Shown here: positions 33,756 to 42,390 of the stretch, one piece after another
How the letters are laid out: every line of letters starts with the position of its first letter
Position numbering within the stretch: position 1 is the first letter of the stretch
Notes under the pieces: model-generated
What the model was told of the DNA's origin: nothing
The model's database searches: none
What the model saw: only the letters and a program-made list of their open reading frames with translations
Assembly (NCBI RefSeq): GCF_011813015.1
Contig: NZ_QHLQ01000002.1
Span: forward strand, 1-64,000
Direction of reading: 5' to 3'
DNA: 64,000 bases
Origin: Parasedimentitalea denitrificans
GTDB taxonomy: Bacteria; Pseudomonadota; Alphaproteobacteria; Rhodobacterales; Rhodobacteraceae
Position numbers and translations under genes: made by a program

Positions 33756-34931
33756 TCACACCGGCCCGGCAGTCACGTCATGCCGGTAGATCCAATCAAA
33801 TTGACTTACCATTTTTTGTGGCGCAAAACGCCCGCCCAACTTCAGAACCTGATGCGCAGGCCAAGCTAGGGGCGCGCGCAGGTGATATTTCCAGGCATTC
33901 TTGTTGGCCGCTTCGACTAGACGGAGCGTGCGACTGTATCGCTGGTTCTGATAGTTTTGCAGACCGGACTCGATGGTTTCGGAAGCAGCCAAAGACTCAG
34001 TTAGAACCCAAGCGTCTTCCAGCGCCATATTCGCCCCTTGCGCCATAAACGGGAGTGTAGGATGGGCAGCATCCCCCAAGATCGCGACGTGACCCTTGAA
34101 CCAGCTCTGCGCCACGGGATGACGGAAAAGCCCCCAAAGGCGTACATCATCGACCGCGGACAACAATCCACCGGCAACGCCACCGAACTCTTTGAATGCG
34201 TCCCCAAGATTGTTGGGATCATCACTGTGGTTCCAGCCCTCGTCAGCCCAGGCGCTGCGTTCCTGAACGGCGACCAAGTTAACGAGATTTCCGTCACGTA
34301 GTGGATAGGCAACCAAGTGCTTTTTGGGCCCCATGAAAACCTGCGCCTCGGGCGGCAAGTTCAACACATTCGGCACAGTCGCCCGCCAGGCCACCTGACC
34401 GGTAAACATCGGCTGCCCCGGATCATTAAAGGCCTTTCTGGTTTTCGAGTGCAAACCGTCGGCGCCAATCACCAGATCACCGCCACATTGCGCTCCGCTA
34501 GACAAATGCACCACCGGGGATATTCCAGCCTCGACCCGATCCACCCTTTGCAGCAATCGAACCTGCACCCCAGCCCGGCGCACCTCGTCGGCCAGAAGGG
34601 CAATTAAATCAGAACGGTGCACAAAGTAGAAATTCTGGCCAGCAGCATATTGATCCAGATCCAACCGCACAACTTGTCGGCCTTGACGGTAGTGCCGCAA
34701 GCAGATCGCCCTAGCTCGTTGCGAGCACCAGGCCAGATCATCCTTCAGTCCAAGCGCCGCCAATACTGCCACACCGTTTGGTGTTATCTGTAGTCCGGCG
34801 CCAACCTCAGAGATCGCTTCGGCCTGTTCCAGAACCGTCACCTCGGCGCCCTTACGCTGAAGCGCCAGCGCGGCAGTCAACCCACCAATGCCGCCGCCAA
34901 TTATCGTGATTTTCTGACCTTTGAGGTTCAT
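33756..34931 (-). CDS. FAD-dependent aromatic-type monooxygenase (salicylate hydroxylase-like)
   Basis: The 391-residue flavoprotein has the dinucleotide fold GGGIGGLTAALALQRKGAEV with the terminal Glu (LEQA) at residues 12-38, the internal DG motif region (GADGLHSKTR) and the GDAAHPTLPFMAQGANMALEDA motif of group A flavin monooxygenases. These hydroxylate aromatic or heterocyclic compounds with NAD(P)H and oxygen. The genuine ATG is at 34929-34931; the TTG three codons upstream is less likely. No ring-cleavage genes are nearby, so the substrate is unknown. Confidence 0.9.
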   Translation of the reverse strand: MNLKGQKITIIGGGIGGLTAALALQRKGAEVTVLEQAEAISEVGAGLQITPNGVAVLAALGLKDDLAWCSQRARAICLRHYRQGRQVVRLDLDQYAAGQNFYFVHRSDLIALLADEVRRAGVQVRLLQRVDRVEAGISPVVHLSSGAQCGGDLVIGADGLHSKTRKAFNDPGQPMFTGQVAWRATVPNVLNLPPEAQVFMGPKKHLVAYPLRDGNLVNLVAVQERSAWADEGWNHSDDPNNLGDAFKEFGGVAGGLLSAVDDVRLWGLFRHPVAQSWFKGHVAILGDAAHPTLPFMAQGANMALEDAWVLTESLAASETIESGLQNYQNQRYSRTLRLVEAANKNAWKYHLRAPLAWPAHQVLKLGGRFAPQKMVSQFDWIYRHDVTAGPV

Positions 34932-34970
34932 ACTGCCCAACTTCGTCTATGCCCTATCCCCACATAAACG

Positions 34971-34998
34971 AAAAACGCCGGGACAACAGGCCCCGGCG
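34971..34998 (-). terminator. Terminator of dksA
   Basis: On the minus strand CGCCGGG pairs with CCCGGCG across a 9-base loop, followed by TTTTT. It lies about 27 bases past the dksA stop. Confidence 0.85.
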
Positions 34999-35024
34999 CT
35001 AATTTGTAAATAATTGATCTGAAC

Positions 35025-35447
35025 TCAGTCGTCGCGATGAACTTTTTCGCGGCGTTCGTGGCGTTCTTGTGCCTCAAGGCTCATCGTGGCAATCGGCCGG
35101 GCATTCAGACGTTTCAACGAAATTGGATCCCCAGTCACGTTGCAATAACCGTATTCACCTTCTTCGATGCGACGGATTGCAGAATCGATCTTGGATACCA
35201 GTTTACGCTGACGGTCACGTGTCCGCAGCTCTAGTGCACGATCAGTCTCTTCACTGGCTCGGTCAGCGACGTCAGGGATATTGCGGGTGTTATCCTGCAA
35301 TGCCTCAATCGTGTCGCGACTATCAGCCAGTAGATCTTGCTTCCAGTTCAATAGTTTGCGTCGGAAATACTCCAACTGCCTTTCATTCATGAAAGGTTCA
35401 TCTTCAGCCGGTCGATAGTCATCCGGCAGAAACACTTCTTGCTTCAT
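35025..35447 (-). CDS. dksA: RNA polymerase-binding transcription factor DksA
   Basis: DksA inserts a coiled coil into the RNA polymerase secondary channel and, with ppGpp, adjusts rRNA and amino acid promoters. The 140-residue protein has the long coiled coil (residues 20-90, with NTRNIPDVADRASEETDRALELR at the tip) and the degenerate zinc finger YGYCNVTGDPISLKRLNARPIA. Only the first cysteine of the usual four remains, as I recall for other alphaproteobacterial DksA proteins. I prefer the ATG at 35445-35447; the frame opens 12 codons earlier. A strong terminator follows. Confidence 0.94.
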   Translation of the reverse strand: MKQEVFLPDDYRPAEDEPFMNERQLEYFRRKLLNWKQDLLADSRDTIEALQDNTRNIPDVADRASEETDRALELRTRDRQRKLVSKIDSAIRRIEEGEYGYCNVTGDPISLKRLNARPIATMSLEAQERHERREKVHRDD

Positions 35448-35633
35448 TTCGGCTCCTTCGGTCTGGCCATCAATGCTGGTCATAGTCTACTCCCGAACAT
35501 GTGGCCTCCCCCTCTGGCGCAGCATTTATCTTCTCCACCCGAGATTGTCACTACACAATAGTAACTGTACTGGGTTAAAAGCATCATAACAGCTTTACAT
35601 CGCGGATATCTGCGAACTCAGGGTAGGAAAAAT

Positions 35634-36473
35634 ATGCGTTTTCAGGGCACTAAAGACTACATTGCAACCGACGACCTGAAAATTGCAGTGAACGCAGCTG
35701 TCACACTCGAACGGCCGCTGCTTGTTAAAGGTGAACCTGGCACCGGAAAAACAGAACTGGCTCGGCAAGTCGCCAGTTCTCTTGGCATGCGGATGATTGA
35801 GTGGAACGTCAAATCCACCACCCGCGCGCAGCAAGGCCTGTACGAATATGATGCAGTGTCGCGCCTTCGCGATAGCCAGCTTGGTGATGAACGCGTGCAT
35901 GACGTGCGCAACTACATCAAGAAAGGCAAACTCTGGGAAGCATTTGAATCAGGCGACAGGCTGGTTCTGCTGATCGACGAGATCGACAAGGCTGATATTG
36001 AGTTCCCGAATGATCTGCTGCAAGAGCTCGATAAGATGGAGTTCTACGTCTACGAGACCGGAGAGACGATCCGCGCCAAACATCGTCCGATCATCATCAT
36101 CACTTCGAACAACGAAAAAGAACTGCCAGACGCATTTCTGCGCCGCTGCTTCTTTCACTACATCCAGTTTCCCGACGCTGAGACAATGAAGAAGATTGTC
36201 GAAGTTCATCACCCCGGCATCAAGCAGGCACTGCTGACTACCGCTCTTACCCAATTCTATGAAATCCGTGAAACCGCCGGATTGAAAAAGAAGCCTTCAA
36301 CATCTGAGGTTCTGGACTGGCTGAAGCTGTTGTTGGCAGAAGATCTGTCGCCCGAGGATCTGGCCCGGAACGGTGCGGATGCATTGCCACGTTTGCATGG
36401 TGCATTGCTAAAAAACGAACAGGACGTACATCTGTTTGAACGCTTGGCCTTTATGGCGCGCGGCAAACGCTGA
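35634..36473 (+). CDS. MoxR-family AAA+ ATPase
   Basis: The 279-residue ATPase has a Walker A loop GEPGTGKT near residues 34-41, a Walker B LLIDEIDKAD near residue 110 and the sensor-1 IIITSNNEKELPDAFLRR. MoxR ATPases act as chaperones, usually with a VWA-domain protein, to mature or insert cofactors into enzyme complexes. The matching VWA gene lies 2 kb downstream on the same strand (38545-39729). The client complex is not apparent here. Confidence 0.92.
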   Translation: MRFQGTKDYIATDDLKIAVNAAVTLERPLLVKGEPGTGKTELARQVASSLGMRMIEWNVKSTTRAQQGLYEYDAVSRLRDSQLGDERVHDVRNYIKKGKLWEAFESGDRLVLLIDEIDKADIEFPNDLLQELDKMEFYVYETGETIRAKHRPIIIITSNNEKELPDAFLRRCFFHYIQFPDAETMKKIVEVHHPGIKQALLTTALTQFYEIRETAGLKKKPSTSEVLDWLKLLLAEDLSPEDLARNGADALPRLHGALLKNEQDVHLFERLAFMARGKR

Positions 36474-36556
36474 CCCGCTTGCCCCCTCCCCGTGCAATGG
36501 CACGATAAATGAATGTGACGCGCTATTTCGTCTCTTGAGAAAGTGAAACCACTGAG

Positions 36557-37006
36557 ATGACTGGACAAGTGTTGATCCGCCCTCTTCGCGCCGATGATCG
36601 CCCGGAATGGGCAGCGTTGTGGCGCGACTATCTGGCCTACTATGAAACAACTGTTTCAGATGCGGTTTATGACAGCACCTTTGGGCGCCTGATTGGCGAG
36701 GACCCACAGGATTTCTCATGTTTTGTGGCAGAGCACGACGGGCGTCTGGTTGGCCTGACCCACTATCTGTTCCACCGGCATGCCTGGACGCTGGATAACA
36801 CCTGCTACCTGCAGGATCTTTTTGCCGACCCAACGGTTCGAGGCACTGGCGTAGGTCGCGCTTTGATCGAAGCGGTGTATGGTGCGGCGGATGAGTTGGG
36901 CAATGGGTCTGTCTATTGGCTCACCCAAGACTTCAACCAAACGGCGCGCAGGCTGTATGACCGGGTTGGAAAACAATCTCCGTTTATCCGGTATCAACGC
37001 AAATGA
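36557..37006 (+). CDS. GNAT-family N-acetyltransferase
   Basis: The 149-residue protein has the GNAT core: an N-terminal VLIRPLRADDRPEWAALW segment, the YLQDLFADPTVRGTGVGRALIEA acetyl-CoA loop read in parts, and a final NQTARRLYDRVG helix. Its stop overlaps the start of the next gene (ATGA), so it is coupled to the DUF2927-like lipoprotein. The substrate is unknown. Its position inside the MoxR–VWA block may be incidental. Confidence 0.9.
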   Translation: MTGQVLIRPLRADDRPEWAALWRDYLAYYETTVSDAVYDSTFGRLIGEDPQDFSCFVAEHDGRLVGLTHYLFHRHAWTLDNTCYLQDLFADPTVRGTGVGRALIEAVYGAADELGNGSVYWLTQDFNQTARRLYDRVGKQSPFIRYQRK

Positions 37007-38370
37007 TTCGGGGTGCGCTCATAATCTCGACGCTTCTGTTGGCAGGTTGTGACACCGTCCCGCTGGAACAGCCACCGACGCGCGCACACATTGCAGACAG
37101 CGCTTTGCCACCAGTCAAACAATTCGGCGCACCGCAACCTGTGCCCCCGCAGCGTTCGAACCGGGACATTGCGCGTGATTTTCTTGATCTGCATTTCAAG
37201 CTCGAAGGTGGAAGTTCACTCCCCATTCTCACACGCTTTGAACAGCCGATAACCCTACGTGTGACCGGCAGCCCAACCAAGACCTTGAACTCAGACCTTA
37301 GTCGCCTGTTATCGCGGTTGCAAAACGAGGCAGGTATCAGGGTTACCCGTGTCACAAGTGGCGATGCGCATATCACGATTGAATCCGTCAGCAGCGCTGA
37401 GATCCGCAGAGCGCTGCCCAGAGCAGCATGTTTTGTGGTTCCGAACGTTGGCTCATTGTCCGAATACCGCCGCAATAAGCGGCGTGCCAAAACCAATTGG
37501 TCACAGTTGCGCGAACGAACCAGATTGGCGATTTTTATCCCCAATGATGTCAGTCCACAAGAAGTGCGCGACTGCATGCACGAAGAACTGGCACAGGCCA
37601 TCGGGCCGCTCAACGACCTGTATCGCCTGCCGGATTCTGTGTTCAACGACGACAACGTTCATACCGTGCTGACTGGGTTTGATATGACGATCCTGCGCGC
37701 CACATATGCGCCAGAACTGCAAACCGGAATGAGCCGAGACGAAGTTGCAGCCCGCCTGCCTTCTATCTTGCGGCGCATCAATCCCAAAGGCGGTTCACAC
37801 GCCTCGCGGCCGCTGAAGGAAACCCCACGCGAATGGGTAAATGCGGTAGAGGCCGCAATTGGGCCCAACGCATCAACAGAGGTTCGCAAGCGGGCTGCCA
37901 CGCAGGCCACGGCGATTGCACGACAACAAGGCTGGAAAGACCACCGTCGGTCCTTTAGCCACTTCATATTGGGTCGAATGGTACAGCGGTCTGCGCCGGG
38001 CCTAGCTCAAAAACACTTCAAAACTGCCATGAGTTACCTTGGAAACGCCCCAAGCACCCAGCTCCACCGCGCCCATATTTCTGCTCGGATGGCTGCCTAT
38101 GAGATTTCTCGCGGCAATGGACGGGCTGCACAGACCTTGCTGCGGCCCGCTATCCCGACCGCAGCAAAGTTTGAGAGCGCCTCGCTGCTGTCGACGCTTA
38201 TGTTATTGCAAGCCGAGGCACTGGCGCTGACAGGTGATATTGAAGAAGCACGCGCCGTCAGGCTGGACAGCCTGGGGTGGGCGCGTTACGGGTTTGGCTC
38301 TGACTGGGCCGTGCGAGCAAGAATGAATGACATTGCTGCATTGCGCCCCAATACTATGGCGGGCGGATAA
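37003..38370 (+). CDS. Predicted lipoprotein with DUF2927-like domain
   Basis: The 455-residue protein has a lipoprotein signal with the lipobox LLLAGC near residue 15, then a DUF2927-like domain (ARDFLDLHFKLEGGS, RFEQPITLRVTG, and ECxxEEL-like CMHEELAQAIGPLND), a region reminiscent of metalloprotease-like folds. A C-terminal helical part (residues 290-455) with TPR-like pairs follows. Function unknown. It overlaps the GNAT gene by 4 bases and is followed 2 bases later by a small membrane protein. Confidence 0.75.
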   Translation: MIRGALIISTLLLAGCDTVPLEQPPTRAHIADSALPPVKQFGAPQPVPPQRSNRDIARDFLDLHFKLEGGSSLPILTRFEQPITLRVTGSPTKTLNSDLSRLLSRLQNEAGIRVTRVTSGDAHITIESVSSAEIRRALPRAACFVVPNVGSLSEYRRNKRRAKTNWSQLRERTRLAIFIPNDVSPQEVRDCMHEELAQAIGPLNDLYRLPDSVFNDDNVHTVLTGFDMTILRATYAPELQTGMSRDEVAARLPSILRRINPKGGSHASRPLKETPREWVNAVEAAIGPNASTEVRKRAATQATAIARQQGWKDHRRSFSHFILGRMVQRSAPGLAQKHFKTAMSYLGNAPSTQLHRAHISARMAAYEISRGNGRAAQTLLRPAIPTAAKFESASLLSTLMLLQAEALALTGDIEEARAVRLDSLGWARYGFGSDWAVRARMNDIAALRPNTMAGG

Positions 38371-38372
38371 AG

Positions 38373-38540
38373 ATGTTTGTAATTGGCGGTTTGATTATTG
38401 GGGCCTTATTGGGCACATTCAACGCCCGAAAGCGCGGCGGGAGCCTTGGCGACATTCTTCAATATGCTGCCGTATACGCTATTATTCTCGGCTTGGCAGG
38501 CATGCTGATCACCCTAATGGTGCATCGTTTGGCGGTCTAA
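38373..38540 (+). CDS. 55-residue two-helix membrane protein
   Basis: This short gene encodes MFVIGGLIIGALLGTF, a basic loop NARKRGGS, and a second hydrophobic helix ending ITLMVHRLAV. It is packed with 2 bases before it and 4 bases after it, between the lipoprotein and the VWA gene, so it is very likely translated. Similar small proteins occur at this place in Roseobacter genomes, as far as I recall. It may anchor the MoxR/VWA assembly at the membrane. Confidence 0.7.
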   Translation: MFVIGGLIIGALLGTFNARKRGGSLGDILQYAAVYAIILGLAGMLITLMVHRLAV

Positions 38541-38544
38541 GCTT

Positions 38545-39729
38545 ATGTTCCAGCCCTTCTTTGAGAACCTTCGTAACGCAGCGGTCCCCGTATCCCTGCG
38601 CGAATATCTTACGTTTCTCGAATGCCTAAAGGCTGGTCTGTCTACCTACGATATCGAAGCCTTCTATTTCCTGGCCCGCTCTTCGATGGTCAAGGACGAG
38701 CGTAATATTGACAAGTTCGACCGCGCATTTGCGGCAACGTTCGAAGGGTTAGAGGCAATCCCCGCGCAGGCTGTGATGGATGCTGTCGACATCCCCGAAG
38801 AGTGGATCCGCAAAATGGCGGAGAAGCACATGTCAGCGGAAGAGCGCGCCGAGATCGAGGCCCTGGGTGGCTTTGACAAGCTGATGGAAACCTTGAAAGA
38901 GCGCCTGAAGGAACAGGAAGGTCGCCATCAGGGGGGCAACAAGTGGATCGGCACAGCCGGAACCAGCCCCTTTGGGGCCTATGGCTATAACCCCGAAGGC
39001 GTGCGCATCGGCCAGAAGGAAAGCCGCCACCAGCGCGCGGTCAAAGTCTGGGATAAACGCGAGTTCAAGAACCTGGATGGAGATGTGGAACTTGGCACCC
39101 GCAACATCAAGGTTGCCTTGAAACGTTTGCGGCGTTGGGTCCGCCAGGGAGCCAATGAAGAACTGGATCTGGATAACACCATCCGCTCGACCGCGGAACA
39201 TGGCTACCTGGATGTAAAGACCAGACCCGAGCGCCACAACGCCGTGAAAGTGCTGCTATTTCTGGATGTTGGCGGGTCAATGGATCCGCACATCAAGATC
39301 GTCGAAGAGCTGTTTTCTGCGGCACGTAGCGAGTTCAAGCATCTGGAATATTATTACTTCCACAACTGCCTGTACGAAGGTGTCTGGCGTGACAATCGCC
39401 GCCGCTGGGACGCACAGATCCCCACCCACGAAGTGCTGCGCACATATGGCCCCGACTACAAATGCATCTTTGTCGGCGATGCCTCGATGAGCCCCTATGA
39501 AATCGCCTATCCCGGTGGTGCCAACGAGCACTGGAACAAAGAAGCCGGTCAGGTCTGGCTGCAACGCGCACGCGAGCAGTGGTCGTCAAACCTATGGATC
39601 AACCCTTTGCCCGAAAAACACTGGGACTATACCCACTCGATCGGCATGGTGCGCGAGATCTTTGCCGGTCAGATGGTGCCAATGACCCTGGCAGGGCTGG
39701 AAAATGGCATGAAAGAACTTACGCGCTGA
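38545..39729 (+). CDS. VWA-domain protein, partner of MoxR ATPase
   Basis: The 394-residue protein has a CoxE-like N-terminal helical region and a C-terminal von Willebrand A domain whose metal-ion site reads LFLDVGGSMDPHIK near residue 235, with a second aspartate in FVGDASMSPYEI. Proteins of this type act with MoxR ATPases in metalloenzyme maturation. It lies 4 bases after the small membrane protein and is followed by an M48 protease. Confidence 0.9.
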   Translation: MFQPFFENLRNAAVPVSLREYLTFLECLKAGLSTYDIEAFYFLARSSMVKDERNIDKFDRAFAATFEGLEAIPAQAVMDAVDIPEEWIRKMAEKHMSAEERAEIEALGGFDKLMETLKERLKEQEGRHQGGNKWIGTAGTSPFGAYGYNPEGVRIGQKESRHQRAVKVWDKREFKNLDGDVELGTRNIKVALKRLRRWVRQGANEELDLDNTIRSTAEHGYLDVKTRPERHNAVKVLLFLDVGGSMDPHIKIVEELFSAARSEFKHLEYYYFHNCLYEGVWRDNRRRWDAQIPTHEVLRTYGPDYKCIFVGDASMSPYEIAYPGGANEHWNKEAGQVWLQRAREQWSSNLWINPLPEKHWDYTHSIGMVREIFAGQMVPMTLAGLENGMKELTR

Positions 39730-39782
39730 ACGTTAGTGTATTCTCTCTTGTTCAATGGCCCCGCACAGCCCATATCTAGTGT

Positions 39783-40469
39783 ATGATTAGATTATTCCCA
39801 ATTCTTCTGGCCGTTGCCTATGGCATCGTGATGTACCGGATTTCGATCTGGCGCACCCATAAGGACTTGGATGCAAAGTCGACCGAGCTGGCCGACCGTA
39901 AGATGAAGGTCCTGACAGACCGGATGGCCGCCGCGTTAGAGATCTCGCGTATTCCTGTGTTCATCTATGAGATCGACCCGGTCAACGGTCTGGCCGCGCC
40001 AGATGGCCGGATATTCATCACTCGTGGATTTTACCGCAAATATCAAAACGGTGAAGTCAGTGCCGAGGAATTGGCATCAGTGATTGCCCATGAATTGGGA
40101 CATGTGGCGCTGGGGCATGCCAAACGGCGTATGATCGACTTTTCTGGTCAGAACGCATTGCGCACGGCGCTGATGATGGTTCTGGGGCGCTACATCCCGT
40201 TTATTGGCCCGTGGATCGCAGGCATGCTGACATCCCTGATTGCTGCCCGCTTGTCGCGTGGGGATGAGTATGAGGCGGATGAATATGCCGCCGCGCTGTT
40301 GGTCAAATCCGGGATCGGGGTTGAACCGCAAAAATCACTTTTCCGTAAACTGGAAGACCTGACCCAATCGCGTGCAGGCATGGCGCCCGCTTGGCTGATG
40401 AGCCATCCAAAAACCGAAGAGCGGATTGAAGCCTTGGACCGGTTACAAGGGAAGTGGGCGCGGTCTTAA
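39783..40469 (+). CDS. M48-family zinc metalloprotease
   Basis: The 228-residue protein has an N-terminal membrane anchor, the zinc motif HELGHVALGH near residues 104-113, and the third-ligand region SRGDEYEADEYAA. It resembles HtpX/Oma1-type proteases, which handle damaged membrane proteins, but is shorter and has one or two further hydrophobic segments. It is downstream of the VWA gene with a 53-base gap and may share its transcript. Confidence 0.9.
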   Translation: MIRLFPILLAVAYGIVMYRISIWRTHKDLDAKSTELADRKMKVLTDRMAAALEISRIPVFIYEIDPVNGLAAPDGRIFITRGFYRKYQNGEVSAEELASVIAHELGHVALGHAKRRMIDFSGQNALRTALMMVLGRYIPFIGPWIAGMLTSLIAARLSRGDEYEADEYAAALLVKSGIGVEPQKSLFRKLEDLTQSRAGMAPAWLMSHPKTEERIEALDRLQGKWARS

Positions 40470-40489
40470 AAACGCGTGTTTCCAAAAAA

Positions 40490-40557
40490 GGGGGCGCTGC
40501 CCCCTCTTGGCCATGCGGCCAATTCACCCCTGGGATATTTTTGGCCAGATGAAGCAG
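40490..40557 (-). repeat. Dispersed intergenic repeat, copy B
   Basis: This 68-base element is nearly the reverse complement of 5696-5762. It includes GGGGGCGCTGCCCCC at its left end and CTTCATCTGGCC at its minus-strand start. It separates the convergent M48 protease and PIN-domain genes, the same convergent setting as copy A. Confidence 0.85.
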
Positions 40558-40568
40558 GCGGATGCTTA

Positions 40569-41111
40569 TTAGCTTGCGAGTGCCTTTGCCAAGCGAGGTA
40601 GGCGGGCCTTTTTCAACAAGGGGCGAATTTGCCAGTCTTTGCCTGATAAACGGATAGCTTCCTTTAGCACCCGCTGGCCCAACTGCTCTAACCCGTCATT
40701 GTCGTTCAGCCAGAGATCATACAACAGTTCGTCAGGGCCAAGACGTTTCAGCCCTTCTTCGGCCAGGATATTGCGTGGGAAGTCCTTGTTGTTCATCGTC
40801 ACGATGGCATCCGCCGAACCGGAAACTGCCGTAGCAAGGACATGGATGTCGGCGGCGTCGGGCAGCCACAGACGGGCCTCCAGCCCCGGCGCCGGGGGCA
40901 GTTCAGCCTGTGGCCAATTGGCGCGGATTAGGGAGATTTCGGCACTGGCCTGCGCTGCACCTGCAGGGCCCAGCTTTACGGCGGCGCGTTCCCACTCGCC
41001 CAGAATACGGCTGGACCACAGCGGCACGAAATGCCCCAGCCGGGCGGCGCCCAGTAGCATCTCGCGCATCACCGTGGGGTACAGCACACAGGTATCCAAC
41101 AGCAGTTTCAC
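40569..41111 (-). CDS. PIN-domain protein
   Basis: The 180-residue protein starts LLLDTCVLYP, the first acidic residue of the PIN nuclease active site, and has a later DAADIHVLATAVSGSADAIVTMN with further acidic residues. PIN domains are Mg-dependent ribonucleases, often VapC toxins. No antitoxin gene is adjacent: the upstream gene, 11 bases away, is an rRNA methyltransferase. A housekeeping RNA role is therefore as likely as a toxin role. Confidence 0.85.
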   Translation of the reverse strand: MKLLLDTCVLYPTVMREMLLGAARLGHFVPLWSSRILGEWERAAVKLGPAGAAQASAEISLIRANWPQAELPPAPGLEARLWLPDAADIHVLATAVSGSADAIVTMNNKDFPRNILAEEGLKRLGPDELLYDLWLNDNDGLEQLGQRVLKEAIRLSGKDWQIRPLLKKARLPRLAKALAS

Positions 41112-41122
41112 CGCATTTGGCC

Positions 41123-42337
41123 TTAGTCGAGCCGGAAGAACACGGATTTGAGATAGCCGCTTTCAGCCAGTTGAGGCAGTTGCGGGTGATCCGGCCCAGC
41201 AAAACCGGTACGGATCAATTGCGCTGAGCGCTCTGCCCGGCCAATACCGCGCGCCGAGGCACCGCGGAATTTGCTGAGGTCGGCAGCATGACTGCAGGAG
41301 CACAGGCCTAGGTAGCCACCGGGTTTGACCAAAGGTGCAGCCAGTTTGGCGATGCGTTCATAGGCGCGCAGGCCTGCCTCTAGCGCGGGTTTTGATGGGG
41401 CAAATGCGGGTGGATCGCAGATCACCACATCGAATTTCTCGCCCTCTGTAGCCAATGCGGCCAGCGTGTCAAAAGCATCGCCCTGACGGGTGGTGAGCTG
41501 ATCACCAAAGCCACTGACAGCAGCGCCCTGTTCGGCCAGCGCCAGCGCCGGGGCTGAACCGTCAACGCAGAGTGCCGAACCAGCACCACCGGCCAGCATC
41601 GCCAGACCAAAACCACCCACATGGGAAAACACATCCAGCACTCGTGCGCCGGGCGCCGCCAAACGGGCAGCAAAAGCGTGGTTAGGGCGCTGATCGTAGA
41701 ACAGGCCGGTTTTCTGGCCGCCGGTCAGGTCAGCCATATAGCTGGCACCGTTCATTTGCACCTGCACCGGTGCATCAGGTGCCGTGCCGCGCAGAACCAG
41801 ATTCACATCATCCAGGCCTTCTAGGCTGCGGGTACGGCCGGAAGCGTTCTTCAAGACAACATCAACGCCAGTCACATTGATCAAGGCCTGCGTCAGTAGT
41901 TCTAAGTGGGCCTCGGCCCAGGCTGCGTTGGGTTGCAGCACACAGGCCGAGCCGAAGCGGTCAATCACCACTCCGGGCAAACCGTCAGCCTCGGCATGGA
42001 CCAAGCGATAAAAAGGCGCGTCAAACAGCTGCTCGCGCATTTGCAACGCGCGGGCCAGACGGGTCTCGAACCAGGTCAGGTTCAGCTCAGCCGCTGGGTT
42101 GCGGTCCAGCATCCGAGCGATAATCTTGCTATCAGGATTGACCGTCACCAGCCCCATTGGGGTTTGCACTTCGTCCTCGAGCACCGCCAAGGTGCCGGGC
42201 GCCAGCTTGCGGGTGCGGCGGTCAGTGACCAGTTCATTGGCATAGACCCAAGGAAACCCGTGCCGGATGGCGCGGGCGTTGGATTTGGGTTTCATACGGA
42301 CGCGGGCGCGCTGGGACGCAGATGAGGAGGCTGTCAT
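41123..42337 (-). CDS. Class I SAM-dependent 23S rRNA methyltransferase (RlmI-like)
   Basis: The 404-residue protein has an N-terminal PUA domain (RHGFPWVYANELV, residues 22-85) and a C-terminal Rossmann methyltransferase (RVLDVFSHVGGFGLAMLAGG and DVVICDPPAFAPSK). This matches RlmI, which makes 5-methylcytosine in 23S rRNA, and related members. GAGGAGG precedes the ATG. The PIN-domain gene follows 11 bases downstream and is probably cotranscribed. Confidence 0.92.
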   Translation of the reverse strand: MTASSSASQRARVRMKPKSNARAIRHGFPWVYANELVTDRRTRKLAPGTLAVLEDEVQTPMGLVTVNPDSKIIARMLDRNPAAELNLTWFETRLARALQMREQLFDAPFYRLVHAEADGLPGVVIDRFGSACVLQPNAAWAEAHLELLTQALINVTGVDVVLKNASGRTRSLEGLDDVNLVLRGTAPDAPVQVQMNGASYMADLTGGQKTGLFYDQRPNHAFAARLAAPGARVLDVFSHVGGFGLAMLAGGAGSALCVDGSAPALALAEQGAAVSGFGDQLTTRQGDAFDTLAALATEGEKFDVVICDPPAFAPSKPALEAGLRAYERIAKLAAPLVKPGGYLGLCSCSHAADLSKFRGASARGIGRAERSAQLIRTGFAGPDHPQLPQLAESGYLKSVFFRLD

Positions 42338-42390
42338 AGCCTCCTCTTAGCCGCATCACAGGATCAGGGAAAGGCCCCAATAGGTGCCTT

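Noticed and set aside
40569..41111. The PIN-domain gene as a VapC toxin of a VapBC module
   Set aside because: No VapB-like or other short DNA-binding frame adjoins it on either side.
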